Shown in pieces: positions 1 to 8,360 of a DNA stretch of 35,418 nt (position 1 is the stretch's first letter; the number at the start of each line of letters is the position of its first letter). This DNA comes from CAIKOD01 sp035505975. GTDB taxonomy: Archaea; Halobacteriota; Methanomicrobia; Methanomicrobiales; Methanospirillaceae. Made by a program: the position numbers and the translations under genes. The notes beneath the pieces were generated by a model. That model saw only the letters and a list, made by a program, of their open reading frames with translations, searched no databases and was not told the origin of the DNA. The stretch lies in assembly GCA_035505975.1 (NCBI GenBank), contig DATJQJ010000021.1, forward strand, positions 1-35,418, written 5' to 3'.

Positions 1-457
1 TATTCCGAACATAAATTGCTATGTTGGAATGCAAACCGGGAGTGTTGTTACCTGGTCAACAGCGCCATATGGAGCAGGAACAGGGATTAACGCAACTAAT
101 ACAAACTTAATGGATCCATTCGGTAAAGCATCTAGCAGCTATTATCAATCGATCATGTGGTTCGGAAATTACACGCTCAGAGAAGGTGTGGACTTATTTG
201 CCCTGCCCTATGGATCGGATGATGGTCAAGCAATAGGAGGAAAAGCAGGATCTGCGGCAACTAGCGGATATAATGGTCAGGTACCATATGCATATGTAGC
301 CGGAAAGTTTGCGAATGGTCAGTGTGATCCCACTTCAGCTGTACTTGGTACCGGATGGGAACAGCTCCGCCCCGGTGATACTGTAAATGTAAAAGTCATT
401 TATACACCTACTGGAGCAGCTATTTTCAGCAAGGACATTGCGGTCACGGAGGCATAA
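1..457 (+). CDS. Type IV pilin-like protein, C-terminal part (cut by window edge)
   Basis: The reading frame is open from base 2, so the gene begins outside the window and only about 151 C-terminal residues are visible. The fragment is rich in Gly, Ser, Thr and Asn with few charges, as in secreted archaeal surface proteins. It ends in a beta-strand pattern (LRPGDTVNVKVIYTPTG) that I associate with archaeal type IV pilin-like proteins of methanogens. The class III signal peptide that would settle the call lies upstream. The next gene follows after 4 bases and has a clear prepilin N terminus, so the two are probably co-transcribed pilin subunits. The family call rests mainly on this neighbour and the C-terminal pattern. 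It could also be another secreted surface protein. Confidence 0.6.
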   Translation, partial: IPNINCYVGMQTGSVVTWSTAPYGAGTGINATNTNLMDPFGKASSSYYQSIMWFGNYTLREGVDLFALPYGSDDGQAIGGKAGSAATSGYNGQVPYAYVAGKFANGQCDPTSAVLGTGWEQLRPGDTVNVKVIYTPTGAAIFSKDIAVTEA

Positions 458-461
458 GATC

Positions 462-1094
462 ATGAAACAGAATAGCGAACATGCAGTTTCACCTGTTGTT
501 GGTGTAATGCTCATGCTGGTTGTCACCATTATTATCGCTGCAGTCGTCAGCGGGTTTGCCGGAGGCCTTATAAAAGGTCAGGCAAAGGCACCTCAAGCTA
601 CCATCCAAGGCAAATTCAGTGTTACATCAGGCTTACAAATCATCCATGCCGGAGGCGATGCAATTCCAACCTCTGGTATTGAGATCTCAACCACATGCGG
701 ACCAACTTTTGGCTCTAATTTAGAACTTATGACAGCAAATGTGGTCAATTTGTCAACCGTTACAAATTCGGCAGGAACACCTGTACTTTATATTAATCCC
801 ACCACCGGTATGCCTGATGGGTATAACATTACCTCGTTCAATCCCGGTGACACCTTATATGTAAGTATAGCGAACTGTGCCCCCGCGATTTTACAGCCAA
901 CAGTAGTGGCTCTCGGTGGGGGGTCGGTTTATGCATTCGATGGTACTCACTGGACATATAGTGGACAAAAAGGCCAATACTGGGGTCTGAACTTTGTTAA
1001 TCCCAATAACGTCGGAAAGCAGTTCTACCTTGATGTTCATGACAAAGCAAGCGGAGCATTGATTTCACGTTCAGTTGTAACGATCACCGGATAG
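462..1094 (+). CDS. Archaeal type IV pilin N-terminal domain protein (class III prepilin)
   Basis: The 210-residue product begins with a short polar leader (MKQNSEHAVSP) followed by a strongly hydrophobic helix (VVGVMLMLVVTIIIAAVVSG). This is the class III signal layout cut by archaeal prepilin peptidases, whose hydrophobic helix then forms the pilus core. The rest is a Gly/Thr/Asn-rich beta domain with an FNPGDTLYVSIANC strand pattern matching the preceding gene. An upstream in-frame ATG at 438 overlaps the previous gene. The ATG at 462 is preferred because a GGAGG at 448-452 sits 9 bases ahead and because the prepilin leader then has normal length. It is likely a surface pilus or adhesion subunit made together with the upstream pilin. 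The exact pilus type cannot be told. Confidence 0.85.
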   Translation: MKQNSEHAVSPVVGVMLMLVVTIIIAAVVSGFAGGLIKGQAKAPQATIQGKFSVTSGLQIIHAGGDAIPTSGIEISTTCGPTFGSNLELMTANVVNLSTVTNSAGTPVLYINPTTGMPDGYNITSFNPGDTLYVSIANCAPAILQPTVVALGGGSVYAFDGTHWTYSGQKGQYWGLNFVNPNNVGKQFYLDVHDKASGALISRSVVTITG

Positions 1095-1149
1095 TGGAGA
1101 ATATCGCGATCTCAACGTAATCCATGACAGAATGAAAATGGATAACTGC

Positions 1150-1193
1150 GGCAGGAAACGGCTTGTTCGCTCCTGCCAGCAACCAATTTTTTT
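1150..1193 (+). terminator. Hairpin plus T-run after the pilin genes
   Basis: A perfect 7-bp stem (GGCAGGA at 1150-1156, TCCTGCC at 1171-1177) is followed by seven T at 1187-1193. It lies 56 bases after the pilin stop. Archaeal termination depends mainly on the T-run, so the stem may be incidental. Confidence 0.5.
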
Positions 1194-1534
1194 CTTCCTT
1201 TATTGGTATCGTTAACATTAATACGAAAATGCAGCATTGTTCCGGGAGTTTTTTCTCAATAAAATACATCTGCCTGGTTTTATGGATTCAGATGTGTTCA
1301 CCGGAATTATTGGTCTGAGTTCAATCAGGCAGGGATAATTGACGATGCAAAAAATGGGTACCTGTTTCCTTTTTTCACCAGGTACAGCAGGGATCAGGAA
1401 ACCCCCCCAATCATATTCCGTTAACCATTTACTTTTGTTAATCATTCTATGATCTATATGGGGCACAGGACCGACAGAATACGTCACAAATCGACGGTAT
1501 CCCGAAAATCCGGATATAACCTGGGAGATAAACA
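1194..1534 (+). promoter_or_regulatory. Intergenic region and ribosome binding site of the first methyltransferase
   Basis: No gene is recognisable in this stretch. A GGGAG at 1523-1527 lies 7 bases before the ATG at 1535 and fixes that start. An AT-rich TATA-like segment around 1442-1458 could drive the methyltransferase-DUF364 pair, but several other AT-rich points compete, so the promoter is not assigned firmly. Confidence 0.4.
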
Positions 1535-2392
1535 ATGATCGACATCGACACAATCGACTGGAACGAGGCCTGGAAGGAGGTTGATCGGCGCAAACGTGCC
1601 GATGACGCACTGGCCAACTGCACGGACCGCTGGAACGATCCGGAACGGTGCAGGAAGTTTAACCAGCGGATCCAGGACGAAAACTGGAAACATTCCTGGG
1701 ATCGGATCCATGCAATGCAGGTGACATCGGGATCGCGGGTCCTCGATATCGGCGCTGGTCCCGGAACACTTGCGGTCCCCCTCTCCGGGATCGTCAGGCA
1801 CGTCACTGCGGTCGAACCCTCCCCGGGGATGCTCGAATGCCTCCATGGTCATATTCAGGAGCGGCAGATCAGGAATATCACGACGGTTCAGAAAAAATGG
1901 GAGGACATAGACCCGGACAGCGACCTCAAGGCACCTTACGACGTGGTGGTCGCATCATACTCGCTCGGGGTCCCTGACCTCCGGGATGCCCTGGAGAAGA
2001 TCGATTTAGTCTCTTCGAAATATGCGTACATTTTCTGGTTTGCCGACATGATGTCGCCCCGTCTCCAGAATTACCTCGAAATATGGGAGGATCTCTTCGG
2101 GAAACCTCCTCTCCCGCGGTATTCCTCGAATATTATATTTAACCTTCTCACCCAGATGGGGATTTATGCGAATGTGGAGGTTACCCGGACGGATCATACC
2201 ACCCGATTTTCCAGCGTGGAGGATGCGGTGTCCAGCCAGCGTAACGAGTTGGATCTTAAGGATGACCGACAGGTGTCCGTGCTCAGGGCTTACCTCGAAA
2301 AAACCCTGATACACGACAACGGGGATTACATCCTGAAACGGCAGTCATACCAGGCAAAGATCTGGTGGGACAAGGAAATTCAGCCGGCCTGA
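1535..2392 (+). CDS. Class I SAM-dependent methyltransferase (paralogue 1)
   Basis: The 285-residue protein has a helical N-terminal extension (residues 1-60), then the Rossmann motif I VLDIGAGPG (69-77), an acidic ribose-binding position in VEPSPGML (93-100) and a later VVASYSLGV strand (motif IV region). These are the SAM-binding elements of class I methyltransferases, so a cytoplasmic methyl transfer is expected, but the substrate is unknown. The C-terminal half carries LLTQMGIYANVEV and ends near KIWWDKE. The same landmarks recur in the two paralogues at 8410-9351 and 11635-12504. It is followed after 16 bases by a DUF364 gene, probably in one transcript. The family is usually annotated only as a generic methyltransferase, so the product should be read as function unknown beyond SAM binding. 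Confidence 0.85.
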   Translation: MIDIDTIDWNEAWKEVDRRKRADDALANCTDRWNDPERCRKFNQRIQDENWKHSWDRIHAMQVTSGSRVLDIGAGPGTLAVPLSGIVRHVTAVEPSPGMLECLHGHIQERQIRNITTVQKKWEDIDPDSDLKAPYDVVVASYSLGVPDLRDALEKIDLVSSKYAYIFWFADMMSPRLQNYLEIWEDLFGKPPLPRYSSNIIFNLLTQMGIYANVEVTRTDHTTRFSSVEDAVSSQRNELDLKDDRQVSVLRAYLEKTLIHDNGDYILKRQSYQAKIWWDKEIQPA

Positions 2393-2408
2393 ACAGGAAT
2401 ATCATACC

Positions 2409-3323
2409 ATGCCTATCAATAACGTCTCACAAACCCTTCCCGGCTCGATCCTTGAAGAAACAGTTCAGCAGGTCAGGGACGAACTGGGCGCCGGTTTTGA
2501 CAGAATCCTCATCGAGCGGGTGGTAATCGGGATATTTTTCATCGGCGTCAAGCTCAGCGACGGTTCGGCAGGGATCTGCGCCACCCCGATCAAGGAGATC
2601 CCGGAAGCCGTCTGCTGCCCGAGCTCGGCACGTGCCATGCCCTACCCCGGAATGTTCAGAGGACGCAGGGCGGGGGATTTCCTCAGGGACCTGCCTTCCC
2701 AGCCGCCCCTGAAAAAGGCGATCGGGATCGCGATCCTTAACGCATTCTCGGCATCGATCATCAGGTCCCGGCTTACAACAGAGTATATCGTCGAAGTCGG
2801 CCCCGATGCCCTCGATCTGATTGAGTTCCCGGAGGATGCATACGTGGTAGTTGTGGGAGCACTTGTGCCGGTCCTGAAAAGGCTGGTTGCACGGGGAAAA
2901 ACATTCGGGATCCTTGAACTTGACAGGCGGACCCTGAAAGAGAACGAACTGCAGTTCTGGGTCCCACAGGAGAATTCCAGCGACGCGATCGTTAAGGCGG
3001 ATATGATCATCATAACTGGTACGACATTGTTGAACAACACCCTCGAACCTCTCCTGGGTCTTGCACACCCCGGTGCGAGGATAATTGTTGTCGGACCTAC
3101 GGCCGGCATGATTCCGGATGCATTCTTCCGGCGGGGTGTAACCATGCTCGGCGGGGATATTGTTACCAATGCCGACCTGCTGCTTGATACGCTTGCCGAG
3201 GGAGGATCGGGGTACCACTTTTTCGGGAAATCCGTAGAAAAGATCTGCATCACGCGGGTTGGAGCCCGGGAATTTATTAATGAGCATTTGCCTGCCAGCA
3301 CCGGAGGCAGGTCCTGCCTATAA
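2409..3323 (+). CDS. DUF364 (putative heavy-metal chelation) domain protein
   Basis: The 304-residue protein matches my recollection of the DUF4213/DUF364 architecture. An N-terminal half carries VKLSDGSAGICATP, and a C-terminal Rossmann-like half carries VVVVGALVPVL, IIITGTTLLNNTLEPLL and VVGPTAGMIPDAFFRRGVTM. The family has been suggested to bind metal, but no enzymatic role is established. It sits 16 bases after a methyltransferase gene in the same direction, so the two products may work on the same compound. No signal peptide or membrane segment is visible, so it should be cytoplasmic. The start ATG has only a weak AGGA about 11 bases upstream, consistent with coupling to the upstream gene. 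A 6-bp inverted repeat (GACCGG/CCGGTC, 3367-3383) follows about 40 bases after the stop. Confidence 0.8.
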   Translation: MPINNVSQTLPGSILEETVQQVRDELGAGFDRILIERVVIGIFFIGVKLSDGSAGICATPIKEIPEAVCCPSSARAMPYPGMFRGRRAGDFLRDLPSQPPLKKAIGIAILNAFSASIIRSRLTTEYIVEVGPDALDLIEFPEDAYVVVVGALVPVLKRLVARGKTFGILELDRRTLKENELQFWVPQENSSDAIVKADMIIITGTTLLNNTLEPLLGLAHPGARIIVVGPTAGMIPDAFFRRGVTMLGGDIVTNADLLLDTLAEGGSGYHFFGKSVEKICITRVGAREFINEHLPASTGGRSCL

Positions 3324-3414
3324 TTCAGTTGTAGTTGTCAGCCGGCTGTGCAAGGGTCTTTTCCGGGACCGGTACTTCCGGTCTTGGCCAGGGAGGTTCC
3401 GGCTGCCGGTATGA

Positions 3415-4110
3415 TCATTTCTTTTGGGCCTTAACAATGATAATAACGGGAAATTCCCGTTCATCATCGGGTTCTTAATAAAACCCGGTTATATCAAACC
3501 CTGCCTTAACAAACAACGCAAAGATATCCTGCAGGGAACGGTGATACTACAGTTGCATTACCGGCTGTCCCCATATTGCTTCTCCTTCATGGACAGCAGG
3601 AGTGAGGTATACTCCCTCCGGTTTGAGAAAACAGGGAGGGTGCATTGAAAAGACAAAAATTCCTCCATGTATGAGCAGATCGGCAATCGCTCTGAATAAC
3701 GTTCTGATATCTGCGATATCCATGGCCGCCATGTTTGCCACTGCCTTATCGAAGGGCCTCTCCCGTTTCAGCTCAAGGACCCGGCTATAGTCCGTGGCAT
3801 CATAGGTATGAAATGAAATGCTGCCTGAATAGGCGGCCCGCCGCCGCCTGGCATGGACAACCAGTTTTTCACAATATCAAACGCAACAACTCGTGCCTCC
3901 AATTCAGCAAGCCGCTGAGAAAAATTGCCGGTACCACACGCGGTATCAAGGACAAGGTCCCCTTTCTGGATTGCGAGCATCTCTTCGGTATGCGGACGGA
4001 CAACCCTGCTGTGAAACGAGTTGGATTCATCTCCCATCGGCATCCCGGTAATCGGCATTGGTATCCCAGCGGCGCCTGCTCTCATTGGTTGTCTCCCTGA
4101 AATCATCCAT
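3415..4110 (-). pseudogene. Decayed SAM-dependent methyltransferase (UbiE-like type)
   Basis: A methyltransferase of about 230 residues can be pieced together from three frames. It starts MDDFRETTNESRRRWDTNAD, shifts frame near 4035, continues through HTEEMLAIQKGDLVLDTACG and TGNFSQRLAELEARVVAFDI (motif I and the acidic strand), then shifts again near 3870. The third part reads ARRRRAAYSGSISFHTYDAT, then RPFDKAVANMAAMDIADI and GGIFVFSMHPPCF. Two in-frame stops follow: a TAG just after QPVMQL (where the family usually has an aromatic residue) and a TAA after KAGFDITGFY. The true end reads EPDDEREFPVIIIVKAQKK. Two frameshifts and two nonsense codons mean it cannot make a full protein. It belongs to a different methyltransferase type from the three intact paralogues nearby. 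Confidence 0.85.
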
Positions 4111-4430
4111 TATAATCCCTGCACCCATGATATCCACACCTGGATTGCGCTCTGCATTCCCCCGTTGTATTCTCCTGAAACAATATGTAATCCCGGACCT
4201 TAAACGCTGTATACCAGCCGGTTCCCCGAACTCGATCCCTTGCTTCCGGCATACTCTCCAGACCTGGGATGGTTTGGAGACAGGGAAACAGGTTATCAAT
4301 GATTTGAGGAGATTTTTCAGATGTTTTCCGTTCACAGTCCGTATCCACTGCCGGGCAATTGACATGCCGGCACACCTGAACGGGTCCTTCGAACATTGGC
4401 AGGACGAAAATGAGGAGTATTATGTAATTA
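4111..4430. other. Unassigned stretch upstream of the decayed methyltransferase
   Basis: No gene can be named here. Minus-strand frames are open for 90-110 codons, and one is Cys-rich (for example QVCRHVNCPAVDTDC). They overlap each other, lack a recognisable domain and run out at the pseudogene start. They may be chance frames or remains of another broken gene. Confidence 0.35.
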
Positions 4431-4466
4431 GTTAATATTTTAAAAAAGTAAAATATAAAATATTAC
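4431..4466 (+). promoter_or_regulatory. Promoter with inverted repeat before the radical SAM gene
   Basis: A perfect 9-bp inverted repeat (TAATATTTT at 4433-4441, AAAATATTA at 4457-4465) brackets the AT-rich stretch that would hold the TATA box (about 4449-4462). A regulator bound here would block TBP, so an operator is plausible. The symmetry could also arise from low sequence complexity. Confidence 0.45.
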
Positions 4467-4473
4467 CAACAAA

Positions 4474-4551
4474 GGCAGCACTACTGCCCACTCGTCCCGA
4501 CAAGGGCTGGGGTGAGCGAAGTGCCAAATCCAGGAGAAGAGTGTATCGCGC
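4474..4551 (+). promoter_or_regulatory. GC-rich, structured 5' leader of the radical SAM gene
   Basis: The leader between the promoter and the ATG has a GGCAG/CTGCC hairpin (4474-4478 with 4484-4488) and further complementarity of CTC and CCC at 4491-4498 with GGG and GAG up to 4515. A GGAG at 4533-4536 is 15 bases from the ATG, which is long, so initiation may involve folding. No known riboswitch class is recognised. Confidence 0.3.
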
Positions 4552-6252
4552 ATGGAATGCAGTTATTGTGAACGGGCCTGCGAGATCCCGGAAGAAACGA
4601 ACGGGCACTGCCGGATGTACCGCAACGAAAAGGGAAAGATCACGGAAAATTATCCGGATGCCTATCTCAATATCTACCCTGTTTCGAGCGAATCCATACC
4701 GATGCTTCATTTTTACCCGAACAGTATCTTCCTGCTCATCAGCACTATCGGGTGCAATTTTTCCTGTGAAGGCTGTATATCTGAATTCCAGACCACCCGG
4801 CCCGGCACGCTGCAGGAAGTCCTTACCCCCTACACACCGGAAGAGATCCTTGCCATTGCACGGGAAGGCGGGTGCAAGGGTATAACGTTCTGCCTGAATG
4901 AACCCACCGTCTCTCTTCCCACGTTCCTTAGGGTGGCGCAAGTGGCAAAGGGAGAAGGTCTCCTTGTCGGGTGCTCCAGTAATGGATATATGACTCCGGA
5001 AACCCTGCAGGCCATGATTCCGTACCTGGACTTTATCAATATCGGTCTTAAGGGATCAACCGACGGGCGATACAAGGAATGCGGGGCAAAATCGGCCGGC
5101 CCGGTCTACCGTAACGTAAAATCCCTGTACGATGCCGGCGTTGCCGTTGAAGTCTCTGTCATGTATATTAACGGGAGGGAATCAGAGGTGACAGGGGCAT
5201 CAGACCGCATCAGGAAAATATCACCGGCGATCCCGTTCCAGGTGATGCGATTTGTGGCGACCCATGAGAACCTCAAAGGATCCGAACCCGACAGGGAGCA
5301 GGGCGAACACCTCTGCACAGAACTGCGAAAATACCTTGATCACGTGTACCTGTTTAATACGCCGGCAACAACGGAACTCGACTCCCGGTGCCCGGTTTGC
5401 GGGGAAACCATTCTTCACCGGGTTTTTTTCGGGCCCATGGCAGCGAGGGTTCTCTCCTGCCGGACCGAAGGGATATGCAGTTGCGGGTACAGATTTCCCT
5501 GCCGGGGTGAGATAGAACCAATCCCAAAAACCGGCCCCCGTCTCCTCGGTGGATACAAGTCGGTTATGGGTGCCCGGTATATTGTGGATCTTCTCACATT
5601 TCTCGGGGTTAAGGATGACCTGGAGATCGACCGGATCTGCAATACAGTGATCGCCAGCGGTTATCTTCGCGAGCTCCAGGACAAGGAGGACTCGGTTGAG
5701 ACGTTCACCGGCATGCTCCGGTATATTGCGGGGCTTGCCCAGCGTGAAGAGGCAGCAGAACGGATCACAGACTACGTGCAGTCGGTTTTCAATGACATAG
5801 GAAACCGGGCAGCTGACGCAGAAAAACCCAGGGTCTATGTGGTCTTCTGCCACCCGCTTTTTCCGGTTTATGCAGCCAAGTTCGTGAACAGCCTTGTCGA
5901 GACGGCTGGAGGAACCAGCGTAAACAGGGAGCAGGACTTCAGGGAGAGTGCAGATGCAGAATATTCCGTTCAAGCACTCAACCAACTCGACCCGGAGGTT
6001 ATTCTCGTCACAGGCCCTTCTGTTCCGTCTCTCGGTGAATTCCTTGATACATGCAAAGAACTGGGAATAACCTGCAGAGGAATCTCTGAACACAGGGTAT
6101 ATCTCACGGAAGGCATGCACGCGACGGGATCTCTTGGATGGATCATCAGTCTCATGGATGTCGCAAACATCCTGCATCCTGAGATCTTCCATTATTCCCT
6201 CGCTGAAGAAAAAGAGAAACTTGATAGGGCAGTGACCAGGTTTATGGGATAA
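4552..6252 (+). CDS. Radical SAM protein fused to a periplasmic-binding-like domain
   Basis: The 566-residue protein opens with four Cys (residues 3, 6, 10, 20) in MECSYCERACEIPEETNGHC. It then has the radical SAM cluster motif CNFSCEGC (68-75, CX3CX2C), as in PflA-like activases and relatives. A Cys-rich segment (281-318, CPVCGE and later CSCGYRFPC) looks like a zinc ribbon or a second iron-sulfur site. The last 140 residues (from KPRVYVVFCHPLFPVY, 428 on) resemble the TroA/BtuF-type binding fold, including DPEVILVTGPSVPSLGEFLD, which usually recognises metals or corrinoids. No signal peptide is present, so this domain would act in the cytoplasm. The reaction is unknown. Glycyl-radical activation or modification of a metal-containing cofactor are the main alternatives. 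The gene is monocistronic, with its own promoter and a free downstream region. Confidence 0.75.
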   Translation: MECSYCERACEIPEETNGHCRMYRNEKGKITENYPDAYLNIYPVSSESIPMLHFYPNSIFLLISTIGCNFSCEGCISEFQTTRPGTLQEVLTPYTPEEILAIAREGGCKGITFCLNEPTVSLPTFLRVAQVAKGEGLLVGCSSNGYMTPETLQAMIPYLDFINIGLKGSTDGRYKECGAKSAGPVYRNVKSLYDAGVAVEVSVMYINGRESEVTGASDRIRKISPAIPFQVMRFVATHENLKGSEPDREQGEHLCTELRKYLDHVYLFNTPATTELDSRCPVCGETILHRVFFGPMAARVLSCRTEGICSCGYRFPCRGEIEPIPKTGPRLLGGYKSVMGARYIVDLLTFLGVKDDLEIDRICNTVIASGYLRELQDKEDSVETFTGMLRYIAGLAQREEAAERITDYVQSVFNDIGNRAADAEKPRVYVVFCHPLFPVYAAKFVNSLVETAGGTSVNREQDFRESADAEYSVQALNQLDPEVILVTGPSVPSLGEFLDTCKELGITCRGISEHRVYLTEGMHATGSLGWIISLMDVANILHPEIFHYSLAEEKEKLDRAVTRFMG

Positions 6253-6371
6253 GATTCTGTGACCAATTTACCCCTAATGGTAATCCCGATTAAATTCAGG
6301 ACGTCTTGCATATGCCACAATAATACCGGCAAGCCGGCGATTGGCATTATATGATGCAATAAACAATAATT

Positions 6372-6425
6372 ATTGGTTAAAAAAGGTAACTAATATAAAT
6401 TTATTTACATGCAATGTTAACCAAT
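6372..6425 (+). promoter_or_regulatory. Inverted repeat around the TATA region of the flotillin gene
   Basis: A perfect 9-bp inverted repeat (ATTGGTTAA at 6372-6380, TTAACCAAT at 6417-6425) flanks an AT-rich TATA-like stretch at 6389-6403. The half-sites lie 36 bases apart on either side, which suits a dimeric or looping regulator. Downstream are a small CCCCG/CGGGG hairpin (about 6437-6451) and a strong GGAGG (6507-6511) 4 bases before the ATG. A second TATA-like site at 6471-6479 could be the real promoter. Confidence 0.45.
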
Positions 6426-6515
6426 TCTTAAGGATCCCCCGTGATACCGGGGAACTACCGTATATCCATCAAATATATCAAAGGATTGACGTAACTAATC
6501 AAAGAAGGAGGAAAA

Positions 6516-8360
6516 ATGGATTTCTTTACTCTGTTGTTGTCGGTCATACTCGTAATAATCGTTTTATGGCTGATACTGAAGGGATTGGTCCTGATTCATG
6601 CAAATGAAGTAGGCGTCGTCACCAGGAAGATGTTCGGACCCACGCTGCCTCAGGGCAAGATCATCGCGACCAAAGGAGAGGTCGGCGTTCAGGCCGATAT
6701 CCTGATGCCCGGGCTCTATTTCTATATTCCGATCCTATGGAGAGTTGACCGTGAGAGCGTCACTAAGATAACACCAGACCACATTGGCATCGTCTCCTCC
6801 ATTGACGGCCTGCCTATGAAGCCTGGTCGGTTGCTTGCTGATGAAGTGCAGAGCAACTCGTTCCAGGACGCAGGTATGTTTCTTGAGAACGGCGGGTTTA
6901 AAGGTCCGCAGATTGCAATCCTAAAGCCCGGGACCTATCGTATCAATACCCGTCTCTTTGCTGTCATCGAGAAACCGATTATCGCAGTACCACAGGGGAA
7001 AGTAGGGATCGTCACCGCTCTTGACGGTATCCCGCTTCCATCACGGTTTGCCATTGCTCCCGCACCCCTCGAAGATCACAGTCATTTCCAGAACGGGCAG
7101 GTATTCATCGTGAGCCAGGGGTACCGCGGTACTCAGCTCGAGACGTTGCAACCCGGGGATTACTATATCAACCCGCTCCTGTTTGAAGTTACACCGGTCG
7201 ATATGACCATCGTCCCGCCCGGTAATGTCGCAGTAATCATATCAAGTGTCGGGGAAGAACTTGAAAAATCCCCTGATCGAGCCCCTAAAATATCGAATCC
7301 TCCCAATCTCGACCAGCCCGTGCATGAAGATGCCGAGAAGCTCCTGATCACCGATAAGACAAAAAGAGGAATACTCAGGGATCCTGTTGCACCCGGTAAG
7401 TACAACCTGAATACGGCCGCATACAGGGCAGAAATTGTGCCAACCAGTGCCGTTACGATCGACTGGGCAAGCGAGGACGGGACAAAAGAGACCCTAAAGT
7501 ACGTCAAGGAAAACAAGGACAATAACCCGAACGTAGCGGAATTCTTTAAGTTCGGACAACTACGGGTCACCTCCCAGGACGGGTTCCAGCTCGAGGTGGA
7601 TGTACGACTTATCGTCCGGATCCCGGCGGACGACGCTCCGTTCGTCATCGCCCGGTTCGGGAGCGTCTACAACCTGATCGAACAGGTAGCACACCCGTTG
7701 ATCGATGCATCATTCAGGAACGAGGCCGGGAATCAGCAGGCGTTACAGTTCGTCCACGACCGGACGAAACTGCAACAGACAGCATTCGAGAGGGCGCAGG
7801 AAGAGTTCGAGAAATACCACGTCGAAGTCCAGGGACTCCTGATTGCCTATATTAAGGTCGACGAAGCCTTGTTGAAGACGCAGACCCTGAAACAGATTGC
7901 CGTCCAGCAGCAGCAGCAGTACCAGCAGGAGGCGAAGGCGCAGGAGGAACGGATCGCCGTCACCGAGAAGACAGCCCGGGCCGATATGCAGGGGCAGGTC
8001 ATCGCCGCAAAATTATCGATCGACATCAACAAAGACAATGCACAGGCTGCCCGTGAATCTGCATACGGCACTCGTGACGCAACAAAAGCGAATGCAGACG
8101 GATCTGCGTATGCGAACGAGCAGATCGGTATCGGCACCGCCAAGGCATATATCGCGCAGAAAGAGGCCCTTGGTGCTGAAAACGTAGCGATGCTGCAGGC
8201 AATCCAGAAGATCGCGGACGGGAAGATCGTTATCACCCCGAATGTACTTGTGACGGGAGAGGGTTCGCAGGGAGGTAATCTCCTGACTGCATATTTTGCT
8301 ACATTACTCGAACAGACCAAACGGCAGGCTACGGCAATCTCGCAGAAAACCCCGGAATAA
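6516..8360 (+). CDS. SPFH/Band 7 (flotillin-like) membrane-anchored protein
   Basis: The 614-residue protein has one N-terminal membrane helix (about residues 4-27, FTLLLSVILVIIVLWLIL). It then shows repeated beta modules with a VGIVTALDGIPLP / IGIVSSIDGLPMKPG pattern, and the core SPFH segment LEVDVRLIVRIPADDAPFVI around 355-375. A long Gln/Glu/Ala-rich helix follows (about 460-560, from QQQQQYQQEAKAQEER), expected to be the coiled coil by which flotillins oligomerise. Such proteins form membrane microdomain scaffolds on the cytoplasmic face. The length and repeated modules fit the larger bacterial and archaeal flotillin-like proteins rather than stomatin or HflK/C. No NfeD partner, common beside archaeal stomatins, is present. 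The stop codon lies in the loop of a hairpin, and the second methyltransferase follows 49 bases later, so read-through is possible. Confidence 0.85.
   Translation: MDFFTLLLSVILVIIVLWLILKGLVLIHANEVGVVTRKMFGPTLPQGKIIATKGEVGVQADILMPGLYFYIPILWRVDRESVTKITPDHIGIVSSIDGLPMKPGRLLADEVQSNSFQDAGMFLENGGFKGPQIAILKPGTYRINTRLFAVIEKPIIAVPQGKVGIVTALDGIPLPSRFAIAPAPLEDHSHFQNGQVFIVSQGYRGTQLETLQPGDYYINPLLFEVTPVDMTIVPPGNVAVIISSVGEELEKSPDRAPKISNPPNLDQPVHEDAEKLLITDKTKRGILRDPVAPGKYNLNTAAYRAEIVPTSAVTIDWASEDGTKETLKYVKENKDNNPNVAEFFKFGQLRVTSQDGFQLEVDVRLIVRIPADDAPFVIARFGSVYNLIEQVAHPLIDASFRNEAGNQQALQFVHDRTKLQQTAFERAQEEFEKYHVEVQGLLIAYIKVDEALLKTQTLKQIAVQQQQQYQQEAKAQEERIAVTEKTARADMQGQVIAAKLSIDINKDNAQAARESAYGTRDATKANADGSAYANEQIGIGTAKAYIAQKEALGAENVAMLQAIQKIADGKIVITPNVLVTGEGSQGGNLLTAYFATLLEQTKRQATAISQKTPE

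Noticed and set aside
2427..3287. Long open frame of 286 codons on the minus strand opposite the DUF364 gene
   Set aside because: It is antisense to a recognised domain protein, has no family motif and arises from codon bias of the plus-strand gene.
3415..4110. TAG in the decayed methyltransferase as a pyrrolysine codon
   Set aside because: The same gene also has a TAA stop and two frameshifts, and no methylamine or pyrrolysine genes are nearby, so decay explains it better.
4027..4396. Overlapping minus-strand frames of 97 and 112 codons as genes
   Set aside because: They overlap each other and the pseudogene start and have no recognisable domain. They are noted only as unassigned sequence.
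5221..6192. Open frame of 323 codons opposite the radical SAM gene
   Set aside because: It is a shadow of a gene with clear cluster motifs; its composition has no domain pattern.
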